DNA of 64,000 nucleotides. Origin: Utricularia gibba (Eukaryota; Streptophyta; Magnoliopsida; Lamiales; Lentibulariaceae). The stretch lies in contig NEEC01000002.1 in the NCBI GenBank assembly GCA_002189035.1, positions 4,301,001 to 4,365,000 of the forward strand, in the 5' to 3' direction. The stretch's first letter is position 1, and each line of letters begins with the position of its first letter. The position numbers and the translations under genes were made by a program. Under the pieces are notes generated by a model. That model did no database searches and was not told where the DNA came from. It saw only the letters and a program-made list of their open reading frames with translations. Below are positions 24,139-34,973 of this stretch, piece after piece.

Positions 24139-25554
24139 TGATAAACATAAATTTTCCTAGTGTCGTTGCAAAAATAGAAAATTCGTTATCAAATAAATTT
24201 ATAGTCCCTAATCCTCATAAGATACAAATTAAATTGAAAATGCATAGTGGAATTCGGGGTCGATCACAAGGAGATGGTGCTTGCCAAGTGTTTTAGTAAA
24301 TGCATAATTCGGGATAACAGGAAGTCTTAGTCTAAGCTCAGAACAACAGTGGCAAACAAGTTCAGTAAACAAGATAAGTAAACAATATCAGGTCTTAACA
24401 CTAAGGTAACAGGTATTGGTTCTAACTTAGAATAATACTAACGTGCCTTAAGGATCTACAGGTGGTGTGGTGCCAAAATTCCTAATTTAACCTATCATAT
24501 TCCTACACTCACAACTTCAAATGACCTAAGTCTACCCAGGTCATTCATCATATTTTCGTCTAAGTTAGTCCCCCATATCATCATCAACATTGCAATTAGA
24601 TCTACCCGCATGCAAAGCATATAGAATTAGGTCTACCCGGTTCTACTAGTTCTACCCCGGACTAACACCTACTGCTCCCGTCTTGATTTGTTGGTCTACC
24701 TCTAAATCAAGCATCTAAGTTGTGAAGCCACTTGTTCCCCTCCTTAGGGTCTACCCATGGTTTGATAGAAACAAGAGCTAAGAAACAATGACCAATTTTA
24801 TTAAGACTCCTAGATCCACACCACCATGCTTCATCTTAAGGCACTCCTAGGGGTTTAACTACTTATGCTTTGAAGGTAAAAAGTGATGGCATTAATATAA
24901 AACAACGAAAATGTTAAGAACATAGTGCAGAAGTTAGTTGCAGAAGCTAAAAACATAAGCAAACGAAAATAAAGCAGTAAAGTTTTTGGATTCCGTCTGC
25001 CACTGTTCACAAGCCGGAACAGTGGCGTTGAACTGGATCTTGATCTTCTTCCTTCAAGTTGGAGATTCTTCTCCAGAAAAATCACTTTTCTTCTTCCTTC
25101 TCCTTCAGTTTCTTCGTGTTCGAGCTGGGGTTGGGGGAGAAACCCCCTCGTGTGTGTTTTCTGAATTCTGGGGTGAACTCCTCTCTTTTTGCGACTCTCT
25201 CTCCTCATCTTTTCTCTCACCTCCCACTGCCCAAGACAGATACATTCTCTGACAGATCTGCTGCTCTAGGCTTTGACTTGCAGACTATTGCCGTGACAGT
25301 GTACTCATTGCCCCTACACCTTGGTGACTTGCATGAAATCCAAATTTTTCCTTGATTCTTGGGTTGCTGCTAGACTCCAAAATCGAGTTAGACATGGGAT
25401 GGGCTAAATCAAAGGATTTAGCCCACTAATTACACTAAAAATCACATTTTCCTAAATTACATAAAAACACTTAAAATTATAAAATAAACACTTAAACATA
25501 ATTAAAAATTTATAAGTTTGCATATTCTAAAACATGAAAATTTGTGTGTTATCA
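24139..25554 (-). mobile_element. LTR family A, solo, nested in LTR family B
   Basis: Minus-strand LTR of 1416 bp, TGATAACACACAAATTTTC at 25554 to the terminal TTTATCA at 24139. Its length matches the 1417-bp solo copy at 46449-47865. On the minus strand the flanks are GAGGCA before and GGTCAC after. The uninterrupted paralogous site near 3024-3032 reads GAGGTCAC. A GGTCA duplication with one base lost on one side explains both flanks. No internal element sequence is attached. Confidence 0.85.
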
Positions 25555-25690
25555 TGCCTCATGCCTACCACTGGTCATTGGCAACAACTGAGCATACGCA
25601 CACAATTTGGTTTTGAAGGCAATCAATAGCAATCCTTTTGTCTTCTCAATCATCTAAGGCGGAATTACGTGAGGCTATTTTCGTGCCTCC

Positions 25691-25807
25691 TTGTCAATCA
25701 GAGTGTAAGGGAGAGTAGATTATTCCTTTCCTTGTCAATCAGAGTGTAAGGGAGAGTAGATTATTCATTTCCTTGTCAATCAGAGTGTAAGGGAGAGTAG
25801 ATTATTC
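25691..25807 (+). repeat. Three tandem copies of a 41-bp unit inside LTR family B
   Basis: The unit starting 'ttgtcaatcagagtgtaagg' recurs at 25691, 25732 and 25773 with only one or two changes. The other two family B LTRs (near 2860-2890 and 57750-57780) carry it once. This is a local triplication in one copy. Confidence 0.9.
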
Positions 25808-26108
25808 CTTGCTCCTATAACCAGCTATTCAAAAGGAATTAGTAAAAATCGATGCGAGGATAGACAAAGGAAGGGGACGGAATCTCATTCCTAGGAACTG
25901 CAACCCTTAGTCAAGATCCATTACTTAAGTTGTATTTTTATTTTTTATATTTCAAAAACCCCATTTTACAAATCCATAACACTTTGTAAATGTTTTCTAT
26001 AAAACACATTTCACAAAACTCAACTCCCTGAGATTGATACTTATACTATGCTCTTTTGTGTTCTACGGTTTATATATTTAAAATTTGTTGAAGAAACGAC
26101 ACGCAACA

Positions 26109-28132
26109 CTTTATTTGTCTTATGTGTTTGTTATTGATCAAGAAGAAATGCTTGGCAAGAATAATGTAGCAACTAGGAAAAAGTTCTTGGACTTCACAAG
26201 ATGAGCCAATTGGAGAAGGTGACACCCAATCTGAGCAGCAGCAAAGGATGTTGCTTTCATCTACAGATATAGAGATTGTTGACCGAGATTATCATGGTAG
26301 CATAATAGAGTTACTTACCATTGTTCTCTTTCACAGCCAACATTTCAAGAAGTGTCTCCTCAGCCTGTCACTATAGCAAAGAAGAATAACAAATATCCTA
26401 CTCAATTAATTTATGATATCTTGCAATTATGGATAGCTATATAAAGCAAAAATCATAAATACACAACTTACAATCAACGATTATAGAAAGTTAGTGAAAT
26501 TCTAGGAAAATTTCATGATCTTCCACACTCCATCAAATTTAGGTTATTCAATATCAGACTCTTGGAAAATAAATTGTAATCTGTCAAAACAAAATTTCAC
26601 CTACCAGAGATATTCCAAATATTAAAATAGAATTATATGTTTTATTATACTTTTATTAAAGATATAATAGTCTTTTTACATCTATAAAAATTAATCCGAC
26701 TCAACCAACACAACAAATCTAAACAATATACCATTTTCAACTAACTACAAATACAACTCAACGCTACTCACTAACAATAACTACAACTTAACTCTAATTT
26801 TTATCCAAACTCCCTTTAAATCATCATGTTATTGTGTCCATTGGATGATGTTGTGCATTGAAGAAATCTCTTGAGAACTTTGACATAAAAATTACAATAA
26901 AAGTTATCGTAATAAGTTATGGTATTAATTGGAAATTTTTAAAATAAGTAACTATTTCATCAAATACAACATCATTCAGATATTTAATTTGATGAGGTAA
27001 TTTCTCACAATAAGAGTATTTTTTATTTGAATATCCATATTAATAGTGGTACATGATGGAAATGAAAACTCTTGTAATATAGAGATGTTAACCAATTGAA
27101 TGCATCACAACAAATGCAATCAATCTAGCACTTGGAGAAACAATAGGAATATTATATTAAAATATAACACAATTGATAAAAAAACTTTATAAGCAAACTA
27201 AGATAACAACCAATTTATGCAGAGAAATCTGTGACATTAGTCGCCAAAACATAATAGTCACAAATATGACTAGGGAAAATAACTAAATCACAACAGTCAC
27301 TATCATAACCATGTAATAACTAAATCATCATTACAATATAACATAACATAATAACTATATAAAATAAAAACAACAATGGCATGTCAATAGTGGTACGACA
27401 ATGCACTCCTTTGTAGAAGGATGTCCACTATAAATCCAAACCACATATTATCTCAATCAAGAAATTTTCAAACATGGTTATACCTGTGCGAAAGAATTTT
27501 GTTCTTTATTTTAAAATTTTGATTGAATAACTCATAATTTTCTTCTCTGATCCATAATTTTAGGGGTTTTCGGATAGGGTAAAATTTGATTTGAAGATAT
27601 GAATGAAGTTAATTTCAGCACTCATAAGAGAAGGAAAATGGATGAATACCCACGAGATGGTAGTTGGGAAAATGTATATACAAAATCGTCTCACCACTCA
27701 CAAAATTTTCACTCTTGTAACTAAAGGGGTGGAAGAAGGGCAAAAACGTTTAGAAAATTTTAGCACATGAACGACTTTGAGATAGCTGTTTGCTAAGTGG
27801 CTTTTGTAAAACCGAATGTGAAGCTTCTTTGTAAGTTCATGCACTCCAATGTGTTAACAAAATCCTGCATACCAAACACTCGTTCTTTCTTCAACACAAG
27901 AGTTTAGCCTTTTAAAGGGAGTATCACTCACCCAAGGTCTCCCTCTTTGCTATATGCAATGCAATGCAATATTCCCATATTTCAATATTTTGAAGACACT
28001 GTTTCAGTAGCTGCTGGTTCCAGCAACACTTCGGGTATCGTCAATAATAACAAAAAAAAAAAACATCTCCTCAAGCTGTGGCGCGATGCATTGATCCACG
28101 TAACATCTATGTGTGGGCAACCACGGGTTTTA
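26109..28132. other. Intergenic, AT-rich, no gene identified
   Basis: No supported gene. The last 250 bp, downstream of the RRM gene stop, could include its 3' untranslated region and a terminator of transcription, but I see no strong polyadenylation cluster. Confidence 0.4.
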
Positions 28133-28178
28133 GAGAAAGAGGGAGGAAGAGAGGGAGAGGGAGAGAGAGAGAGAAGCT
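28133..28178 (+). repeat. (GA)n / (GGGAGA)n purine microsatellite
   Basis: Purine-only run 'gagaaagagggaggaagagagggagagggagagagagagaga'. It lies about 170 bp beyond the stop codon of the minus-strand RRM gene. Simple repeat. Confidence 0.75.
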
Positions 28179-28349
28179 TCAAAAACTAGTAGTTGGATCA
28201 CACGGCATCCGCGATTTTGCTGTATTGAAAACTAGAAGTTGGATCGATCAACAGACGCCAATCTCGGTGTGGCAAGGCCACTCAAATGAAAGGGCAGTTC
28301 AGTGTTCAGCTGTAAAGCAATCTCGAAGACGTCCAAGGCCAAACGAAAA

Positions 28350-29124
28350 TCACACACCAGTCCAACCTACAGTTTTATTTGTAGTGAACCCAGAAGGGAA
28401 GGCATCTTGTCGGGAAGGAGTGGGAGCAGGAGGGCGTGCTTCTCTGGGTCGTGCAGGATCCACGAAAATCACCCACCCATCAAGGAACTTGGCGTTCATT
28501 CCCTCCCTGGCCTTCTCAGCTTCATCCACAGCTTCATAAGTAATAAAACCGAACCCCTTTGATTTACCGGAGGCACGATCAATTATCACCTTCGCTGAAT
28601 GTCGAAAAGGAGGATACGCTACAGATAACCACACGAAACAAATCCATTCAAAGGAAAATGAAAAGAAATCAAAATACCTTCTACAAGCCTCCCAAATGGA
28701 GCAAATGCGTTGTACAGATTTTCATCAGTTGTGCTTCGAGAAAGGCCTGAGCAAGTAAAGGAAGCCAACAACATAAATATTTAGCCTTCAAGGTGCCAAC
28801 AGATTTTCAAGTGTTAGCATCCAGTTCTCCCTTATTCTCCAAAACTAGCAACTGGTGAAGAACCACAGCAGACCAATTCTACTAAACAAAGCTACCAGGC
28901 AATTAACCATCACACATCAAACAATTTCACTACTAATTACTGCAAGAGAGAAAGACTCGGCATAATTCGACATAACAAAAAGCCGAACCGCTAACGAATA
29001 GCTTTGGAGAGGTCAAAGTCGGGATCGTCGAGATGAGGCGAAAGGAAGCAAACTGTGAGCGTATACTCATGCAAGCTGTGGACGATCCCCTCAACACCCG
29101 ACGAAAGGCAGGGGCAAACGCCAT
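28350..29124 (-). CDS. Organelle-type single-RRM RNA-binding protein, three exons
   Basis: Spliced model on the minus strand: 29124-28989, 28746-28678 and 28594-28350, both introns phase 1, giving 149 residues. Residues 1-35 (MAFAPAFRRVLRGSS onward) are rich in Arg and Ser and free of acid, as in a mitochondrial or plastid transit peptide. One RRM follows: RNP2 is LFVSGL across the first splice, a 'STTDENLYNAFAPFG' helix lies in exon 2, and RNP1 is KGFGFITY in exon 3, followed by EEAEKA-like 'DEAEKAREGMNAKFLDG' and VDPARP. This is the plan of plant organelle RRM/glycine-rich proteins that help C-to-U editing or splicing. The glycine-rich tail is absent; the C-terminus is short and proline-rich. 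The first donor is GTTCGG, weaker than usual. Splice phases and the resulting RRM support the model; the exact subfamily (GR-RBP6/ORRM-like) is not settled. Confidence 0.85.
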
Positions 29125-30002
29125 TCCTCTCCAGAAAAATTAGAAACCTAAAACCCTGGGGTCACCAGGATGAAGCCAAAATATTGCAGTGGAGATCCAG
29201 AGTAGGCCTTTGGGCCTGGAATTACACCATCAGTAGGCCCGGATAAGGCCCAACCAACTGAGATTGCAGAGCCAATTTACTCAATTGCTGCTGTTAGAGG
29301 CGCCGGGGAGACGCTTAGGAGCATCTTGAACATCTTCCGGCGAGTCAAATGACTGGAGCTTGTCCAGCAGAAGACGGAATTATAAACTGTATATCAACTT
29401 TATGTGGTTAATATTTGTACTATTTATCTTGTAGTTACATTTGATTTTCTTTGACATTTACTTAGCAAATGACACCTAAAAAAGTCTTATCTTCTTACTA
29501 GACCATTCTTATTGTCCTGGCATTTCCATAGAAAAGAAAGCCATTGATGTAGTCTCTGTGGGAAAAATTTCACCATTAACTGTGTTTTGATAAACTCATT
29601 CCCAATTTTAACTATTTTTAACTTTTAGTGAAAATAATATTTTTTTCTAATTCATTTTTAACCCCTAATTTATTAATATCTTTCACAATAACGTATATTT
29701 TTATATTTTTACCAAAAATTCTCACATTCATTGTTTTATTATTTTATCTCATCCACTTTTTTTTTTTTAATTTTGTTCTTTCTAATCCTACCCAATCATG
29801 TTTTTTTCATTTTGTTTGAAAAGTTGAGATGTAAGGTGTACCCATTGAAGGTGATGATGTCTATCCAAATGAACAAACAAATCATGGTATGTTTATGAAA
29901 TTTATTTTATTTTAATATATAATATATTTTGATGATTTCTATACTTTAATATAATTATGTTTATGTAGAGATTGAGGATTTATCTATTGATGCCAATGGT
30001 AC

Positions 30003-31195
30003 TGATAAGTGATTTTGTGTCACTTATATTTGTGTTTTTTAGGACTCATTTAGATGAGTTTTACATTCTTTTTATCCCACTTTCCTTATATTTTTTGAAG
30101 AATTTTATATCTTTCATACAACTTTGATCTTTTTGAAGGGAAAGTGTGTTTTGTGATTTTTCAGCACGAATTTGGAATAATTTGGAGGATTTTCGAGTTG
30201 ACCTTGATGGAGTCAAAGATTCAGTATATTCAAACGAAGACTCGGTCAAAGATTCTCAGATAAGATAAGATTCGCATCTTATCTTAGAAAATTTGGATCT
30301 TATCCTAGAAGATTTGCATCAAATCTTAAAAGATCCGGATAGAATATTTGATGTGAGCCCATCAACAAAGTCCGACAAGTCCCCACCATTATATAAAGAT
30401 CCAAACGTAAAGATCAAAAGAGTGAGTCAGGGGTGGACGGCCAGAGAGTCAATTTAGGGTTTAGAGTCGAGTCTAGCATGTTTTGGATGTCTTCATTTTC
30501 GTTTTTCATCAACTTTTTTTGTTTAGAGTCGAGCATGCGCATGTGAGCGCTTGCGGCTGAGAATCTACTATGAAGCCTTGCTTGCACAAGTCCTACGCTT
30601 GTGACTGTCTTACTATGTTTTTCAGCATTTAATTTGAGGTTTGATTCTATTTTTCGCAACGTTTTCTTTATCAATGTGATCTTTAGTATCATATAACCCT
30701 AAGGAAGTGTGGGAGAATCAAAGGTTGGCCTCAAGCACCTAAGGAGAAGGGCTCAATTGGACATCGTTGGTAAGTCACATTCTGTCTAATCTGTCTGCGA
30801 GGTGTGAGGTGTAGGAGTTAGATTTGGGTGTGGGGAAAACATGGGTTATCACAAGAGGTGAAATGGCTCTGGTGGCGTGGTTGATTCCATAATTCCACAA
30901 AACAAGGGACGGTGCTATAACGGTCATCGAGTAACACTATTTTAGCATAACACCCCCAAAGCTTGTGCAAGCAAGTCAGTCTTCAAGGTTTGCACACACG
31001 CAAGAGCGAGTTTCAAATAAGGTGGATCTTGGGTCCAATGCCACTTTTCTTATTGTCTTCAAAACCAAATCTTTCTTTTGTTTTCAGTCTTTTTAAGTCT
31101 TTGTTTTGAAAAGAAAATTCTAATAACAATTCCCTGTGAATACGATCTTATTTTATTACTTCGACGGTTTCTGTGTACTTGCAGAATCACTATCA
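30003..31195 (+). mobile_element. LTR family E, solo, inserted in the MULE transposase exon
   Basis: 1193-bp plus-strand LTR, TGATAAGTGATTTTGTGTCAC to CTTGCAGAATCACTATCA. It is flanked by GGTAC at 29998-30002 and 31196-31200. Keeping one copy of GGTAC joins the two sides in frame as codons for ANGTMFNQY, so the insertion hit an open exon. It is collinear with 16644-17804 in the opposite orientation and has no internal element sequence. Confidence 0.92.
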
Positions 31196-31199
31196 GGTA

Positions 31200-33360
31200 C
31201 AATGTTTAATCAATATATAAGTGATAATGATCTCGATTTAGAATATGATATTCACATAAGTGAATGTGAGGGGTTAGATTCACTTAGTGAGGATGACATT
31301 TTATGGGATAGTGACGAAGCCTCTGATTGTGATAATGAAATTGGATATGAAGCAAATATACTTATAGACCCACCACCTACCATTGATTCTTTTGTGAAAT
31401 TAACTAGATGGAATTATTTTGATGGTCATGTTGGTGAACCCCACAAAGGAGCATATTTCAAGAATAAGGAACAAATAAAAGAAGCTTTATCTTTTTATAC
31501 AATCTATATTTTGAGGCGTCCCTTTCTTGTCTACAAGAGTAGTAATTTGGAATATGAAGTTCATTTTTGTCAAAGAAATACTGATGTGAAATGCATGTGG
31601 AGAGTAAGGGTGATACATAACAAAGTCACATAATTTTAGACAGTGAGCATGTATGAAGGCCTTCACACTTGTTTTACTAGTAATTCATGATCCACAAATC
31701 ATCAAAACTCGAGATCACACTTCATTTCAGAAGTTATCATGGACTAAATCAGAAAGGATCCCGATACTCCAATGGCTGACATGATGTCAACAATTGATTG
31801 TCAATTTCACTTTGAAGTTACATATAAGAAAGCTTGGCTTGCTATGAGATATGCTATAAAGAAGTTATATGGTATATGGGAAACATAAGTTCCCCAATTA
31901 CCATTATATCTAGTAGAGATCAAGAAAGCAAATCCAGGTAAAACATTTTTATGCAAAACATGTTAATTTTATTAAAAAAAATTTACATAGATGATTTGAT
32001 ACCTTTTGTTTTTAACTTATAGGTACTATTGTGAAGTATCAACATTATGATTGTGATGATGGTAAGCACATGTTGCATTATATATTTTTCACATTTGGAC
32101 CTTGTAGATCTGCTTTTGAACATTGTTGTCCTATTATTAATGTTGATGCCACGCATTTATATGCAAGATATTGATACAAGCTCCTTATCGCTTGCACAAA
32201 AGATGGTGATAATGTTATAATTCCATTGACATTTACTATTGTTGAGGAGGAGTCCCATGACTCTTGGCTTTGGTTTTTGGAACATGTAGTTTGATATGTT
32301 ATGATATGTACGTGTAAAACTTGTCTTATATCATATCTACATAATGGTTTGCGTTCACCCAGTTAAATGTATTCCAACATTTAATGAACCAGAGGGTGCT
32401 CATCGCTATTGTTTACAACATTTGTGTTCGAACTTATGAAGTAAATATAGATCAAACTCCCTACATTACTTGTTTTGGGCAGCAGCATTAGCATCATGGA
32501 AATCAAAATTCAAGGCCTTCATGAGTGACATTAAAGATCAAGATGAGGAAGCATATGAGTATCTTGCTAGAATACCTCCAAAGAAGTGGACTTTTGTATA
32601 TGATAAATATTACAGGTGAAAAATGTGTACATGTTTGAATTTAAATTTATGAGATTGGTTTTTAACATCTACTTTTTTTATTTCTTTAGATGTGATGTAC
32701 AAAGCACAACTATGTTAGAGTCTACAAATAATGTGTTGCGTGGAGCACGACAGCTTCCTATCAAGGCTCTAGTTGAGACTATTTTTGAGCGATGCGTTTT
32801 GATTTTTATCCGAAACAGAAAGAAAGTGAATTCATTAACCAAGAAGGGTCATAATCTTTCTACTTACAGCATTGAGACCTATCGAAAATGGAATGAAAAT
32901 TCAACTACTCATATGGTAAAGGAATATAATGAAGAAGATCATATAGCAGTTGTGGTACCAAGAAGCAAATGCAAACCAGATACTACAACTTATATAGTCT
33001 CTTTGAAAAGGTAGGCATGCACTTGTGGAAAATGGATGCAATCTTTCATTCCATATTTACATGCTATTCAGGTTAAATTCTTACTTCCAGTATAATATCT
33101 TTAGAATAATTTAATCAGCCATTTATTATGTTTTCTTAGGTTTTTAAAAAATATGGTGAAGATGCAATGGAGCATATTTCTCATTACTACCAAACAAGGA
33201 CACTTGCAATGTTATACTCAAATCAATTCAATCCCCCTACACCCAAGGACAAATGGGGACCTGCAGGTTTTTACCTTTTTCATAATCTTGCACATTTTGT
33301 CAAGTAAAAAAAAAGAGAGGTCGTGATCGGATAACACCGTATGCAAGTTGCATGGATAGA
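31200..33360 (+). pseudogene. MuDR-type MULE transposase, broken
   Basis: Domains appear in the right order. There is an acidic N-terminal region (LSEDDILWDSDEASD), then the MuDR N-domain with GAYFKNKEQIKEAL and a CMWRVRV core. A helix follows with TYKKAWLAMRYAIKKLYG, and then the MULE catalytic core with FGPCRSAFEHC, NVDATHLYARY (first catalytic Asp codon at 32145) and DSWLWFLEH. Next come YCLQHLCSN, LESTNNVLRGARQLPI (32700s), a CTCGKW SWIM-type finger near 33015 and a basic KKKRGRDR tail. In-frame stops are seen at about 31631, 31685, 31887, 32175, 32439 and 33014, and there are frame changes. An intron-like gap lies at about 31940-32020. It cannot make a full transposase. Confidence 0.85.
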
Positions 33361-34709
33361 AAACATCGAAAGAAAATAATCAAGATAAAGACTCTCATGT
33401 GGTGGATTTTTCTAATTGAGACTTGCTATTATACATGATGATTTAATATTTTTAGTTGAAAATTGATTTTGAAGTTTTCTATTATATTGAAGGGTTTAGT
33501 TTGTGGATTTATTATTGACTATTAGAAGTTCTAATAATTTATTTACTCTAATATCTATTGCATTTTAAATTGTTTGATTTTGATAACATAATGTTTTGTA
33601 TATTCTATTATAAATATGGTTACATGAGTTTTAATATTATTAAATAAATTGTAAAATTTGAAATTCTATTTATTATCTTATTTTCCAAAAAATAATTTAC
33701 AAATTATTCTTCACATAAGCACTATTACAATATTATTATTTGTAAGTAATTATGTAATTATGAATAATTATTAGTTGCATGTATGAATTATATTTTATAA
33801 TATAATATTAAAATATAATATTATCAATTTGACAAAAGAAAGAGTGAAAATCCAAAAAAGACGGGCGTGGTTAGATAAGGTAAGAACAAAATAAAATAAA
33901 AAAAATGGGTGAGATAAAATAATAAAACAATGAATATGGGAAGTTTTGGTAAAAAATGTAAAAATGTGAGTTATTGTAAGAGATATTAATAGATTAGGGT
34001 TAAAAAGGAATTAATAAAAAATATTATTCTCACAAAAGTACAAAAATAATTAAAATTGGAAATGAGTTTATCAAAACACAGTTAATTGTGCGATTTTTCC
34101 AATCTTTATGAGTTATGAGAGAGATTGGACCCTCAATTTTAATATCTGGGGATGAGGCTCCCCTCTTCTTATCCATCAATTCGTTCCTTATTAAGCATGA
34201 GAGCTCATTGCTGGGCATTTCATTCTGGGGTTCTGCTCTCAAGTCTCAAGTCATCTTTCACGACAATATGTACTCACTCGAGTCTTCTTGATATCTTATT
34301 GGGCATTGCTTTTGCTTGCTCCGGGTCGGGTACATCCCGCTCCATATTTCTTCATGCCATTGGAGCCACTCCTTTTTCTCAGATGATTTTGGGTTGCTAA
34401 CTGCGATTTCGGACCATGCTAACGTTATGACATATTGAATGAAATATTGATTTTGTTCAAATTCATAGTTTAAAAAGCCAGTCCCCCATTTAGTTCCCGG
34501 ATTTTCTCAACTACCTCTTACAAAATCTATCCCATCTACTCAACTCTTCTCTTTACTTTTTTAAATCGTTTTCTGAAGCAATCTTATCCTGCTGTGCCTT
34601 CCATCGATCAGATGATTTTCGGTTTCTTCTCCAACTCGGAGTCGGGAAATTCCATTTTCCGGTGGCAGCAGGTGGTCTACGCAGCCAAGTGGACGTTGAT
34701 TCTCGGGTG

Positions 34710-34973
34710 ATGGTTACGGTGGCTGTTTTCATCCCAGAGTTGGCCTTCATGTACACCATGGGCCCTGCCTGTATCTGCACTGCTGACCAAAACACTGCGC
34801 TTCCTTTGGACGTTCCCATGGAGAGCTTCTGCTTCCCCAATCGATTTTTTAACAAGTCGAGAATGGATTTCATCATGCCGCCTATTTACACATCGGTCGT
34901 CTTCATTGGTTCAGTTTTCATGATTATTGGTATGGGATTTTGGGGTTTTGATGATGACGGCGAGGGGGTTTGA
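34710..34973 (+). CDS. Small plant membrane protein, 87 residues
   Basis: Open frame from ATG 34710 (MVTVAVFIPELAFMY) to TGA. It has a hydrophobic N-terminal segment (residues 2-16) and a central region with two Cys in CIC and a 'LPLDVPMESFCFPNRF' stretch. A second hydrophobic segment, IYTSVVFIGSVFMIIGMGFWG (residues ~60-80), is followed by an acidic tail. The layout 'FIPELA...P.S....ALPLDVP.E..C.P...F..S..DFI.PP......GS' resembles a small plant-specific two-segment membrane protein family of unknown role that I recall but cannot name with certainty. Codon use looks coding, with G/C-rich third positions unlike the flanks. The open frame extends upstream to 34662 without an ATG. Confidence 0.6.
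   Translation: MVTVAVFIPELAFMYTMGPACICTADQNTALPLDVPMESFCFPNRFFNKSRMDFIMPPIYTSVVFIGSVFMIIGMGFWGFDDDGEGV

Larger units (their letters stand above)
23527..26108 (+). mobile_element. LTR family B, plus strand, split by a nested LTR
   Basis: Plus-strand counterpart of 2558-3858. It starts TGTCATTTTTAG at 23527, passes the same 'ttagtcgccc', 'cacttagatttc' and 'actcatagtcaaggtccatgag' blocks, is broken at 24138/25555 by a family A LTR, and resumes with 'accactggtcattggcaacaactgagca'. It ends GACACGCAACA at 26108. No tRNA-Asp primer site follows, unlike the copy at 2.5 kb, so it is a solo LTR or a 3' LTR remnant. No matching 5-bp flanks are seen. Without the insert it is about 1160 bp. Confidence 0.8.
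29560..34100 (+). mobile_element. Mutator-like element (MULE) with long terminal inverted repeats
   Basis: About 200 bp at the left (29560-29765) is matched by the reverse complement of the right end (33880-34100). Both begin GGAAAAAT and share 'attaactgtgttttgataaactcatt', 'taatatcttt.acaataac' and 'attcattgttttattattttatctca'. The flanking 9-mers AGTCTCTGT (29551-29559) and AATCTTTAT (34101-34109) agree at 6 of 9 sites and differ only by transitions, consistent with an old 9-bp duplication. Inside is a decayed MuDR-type transposase, split by a solo LTR. Without that LTR the element is about 3.3 kb. Confidence 0.85.

Noticed and set aside
25059-25355. Leu/Ser/Phe-rich frames resembling a signal peptide (also 8913-9253, 46617-46918, 51182-51454)
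   Set aside because: They are frames in the pyrimidine-rich part of LTR families A and C, present in both directions and all copies, without shared start codons.
23058-26815. A possible large inverted-repeat DNA element enclosing the nested LTRs ('gtgtttgg' near 23060 and a similar complement near 26815)
   Set aside because: The proposed ends agree too weakly over 40 bp and no target duplication is seen.
30414-30692. Minus-strand frame MILKITLIKKTLRK onward, also seen on the plus strand at 17117-17419
   Set aside because: It is repeated because it lies in both family E LTRs, in matching positions. It is LTR sequence, not a conserved gene.
34553-34876. Minus-strand frame of 107 residues overlapping the 87-residue plus-strand protein
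   Set aside because: It is basic, low-complexity and lacks family features. The plus-strand frame explains the open stretch through shared codon bias.
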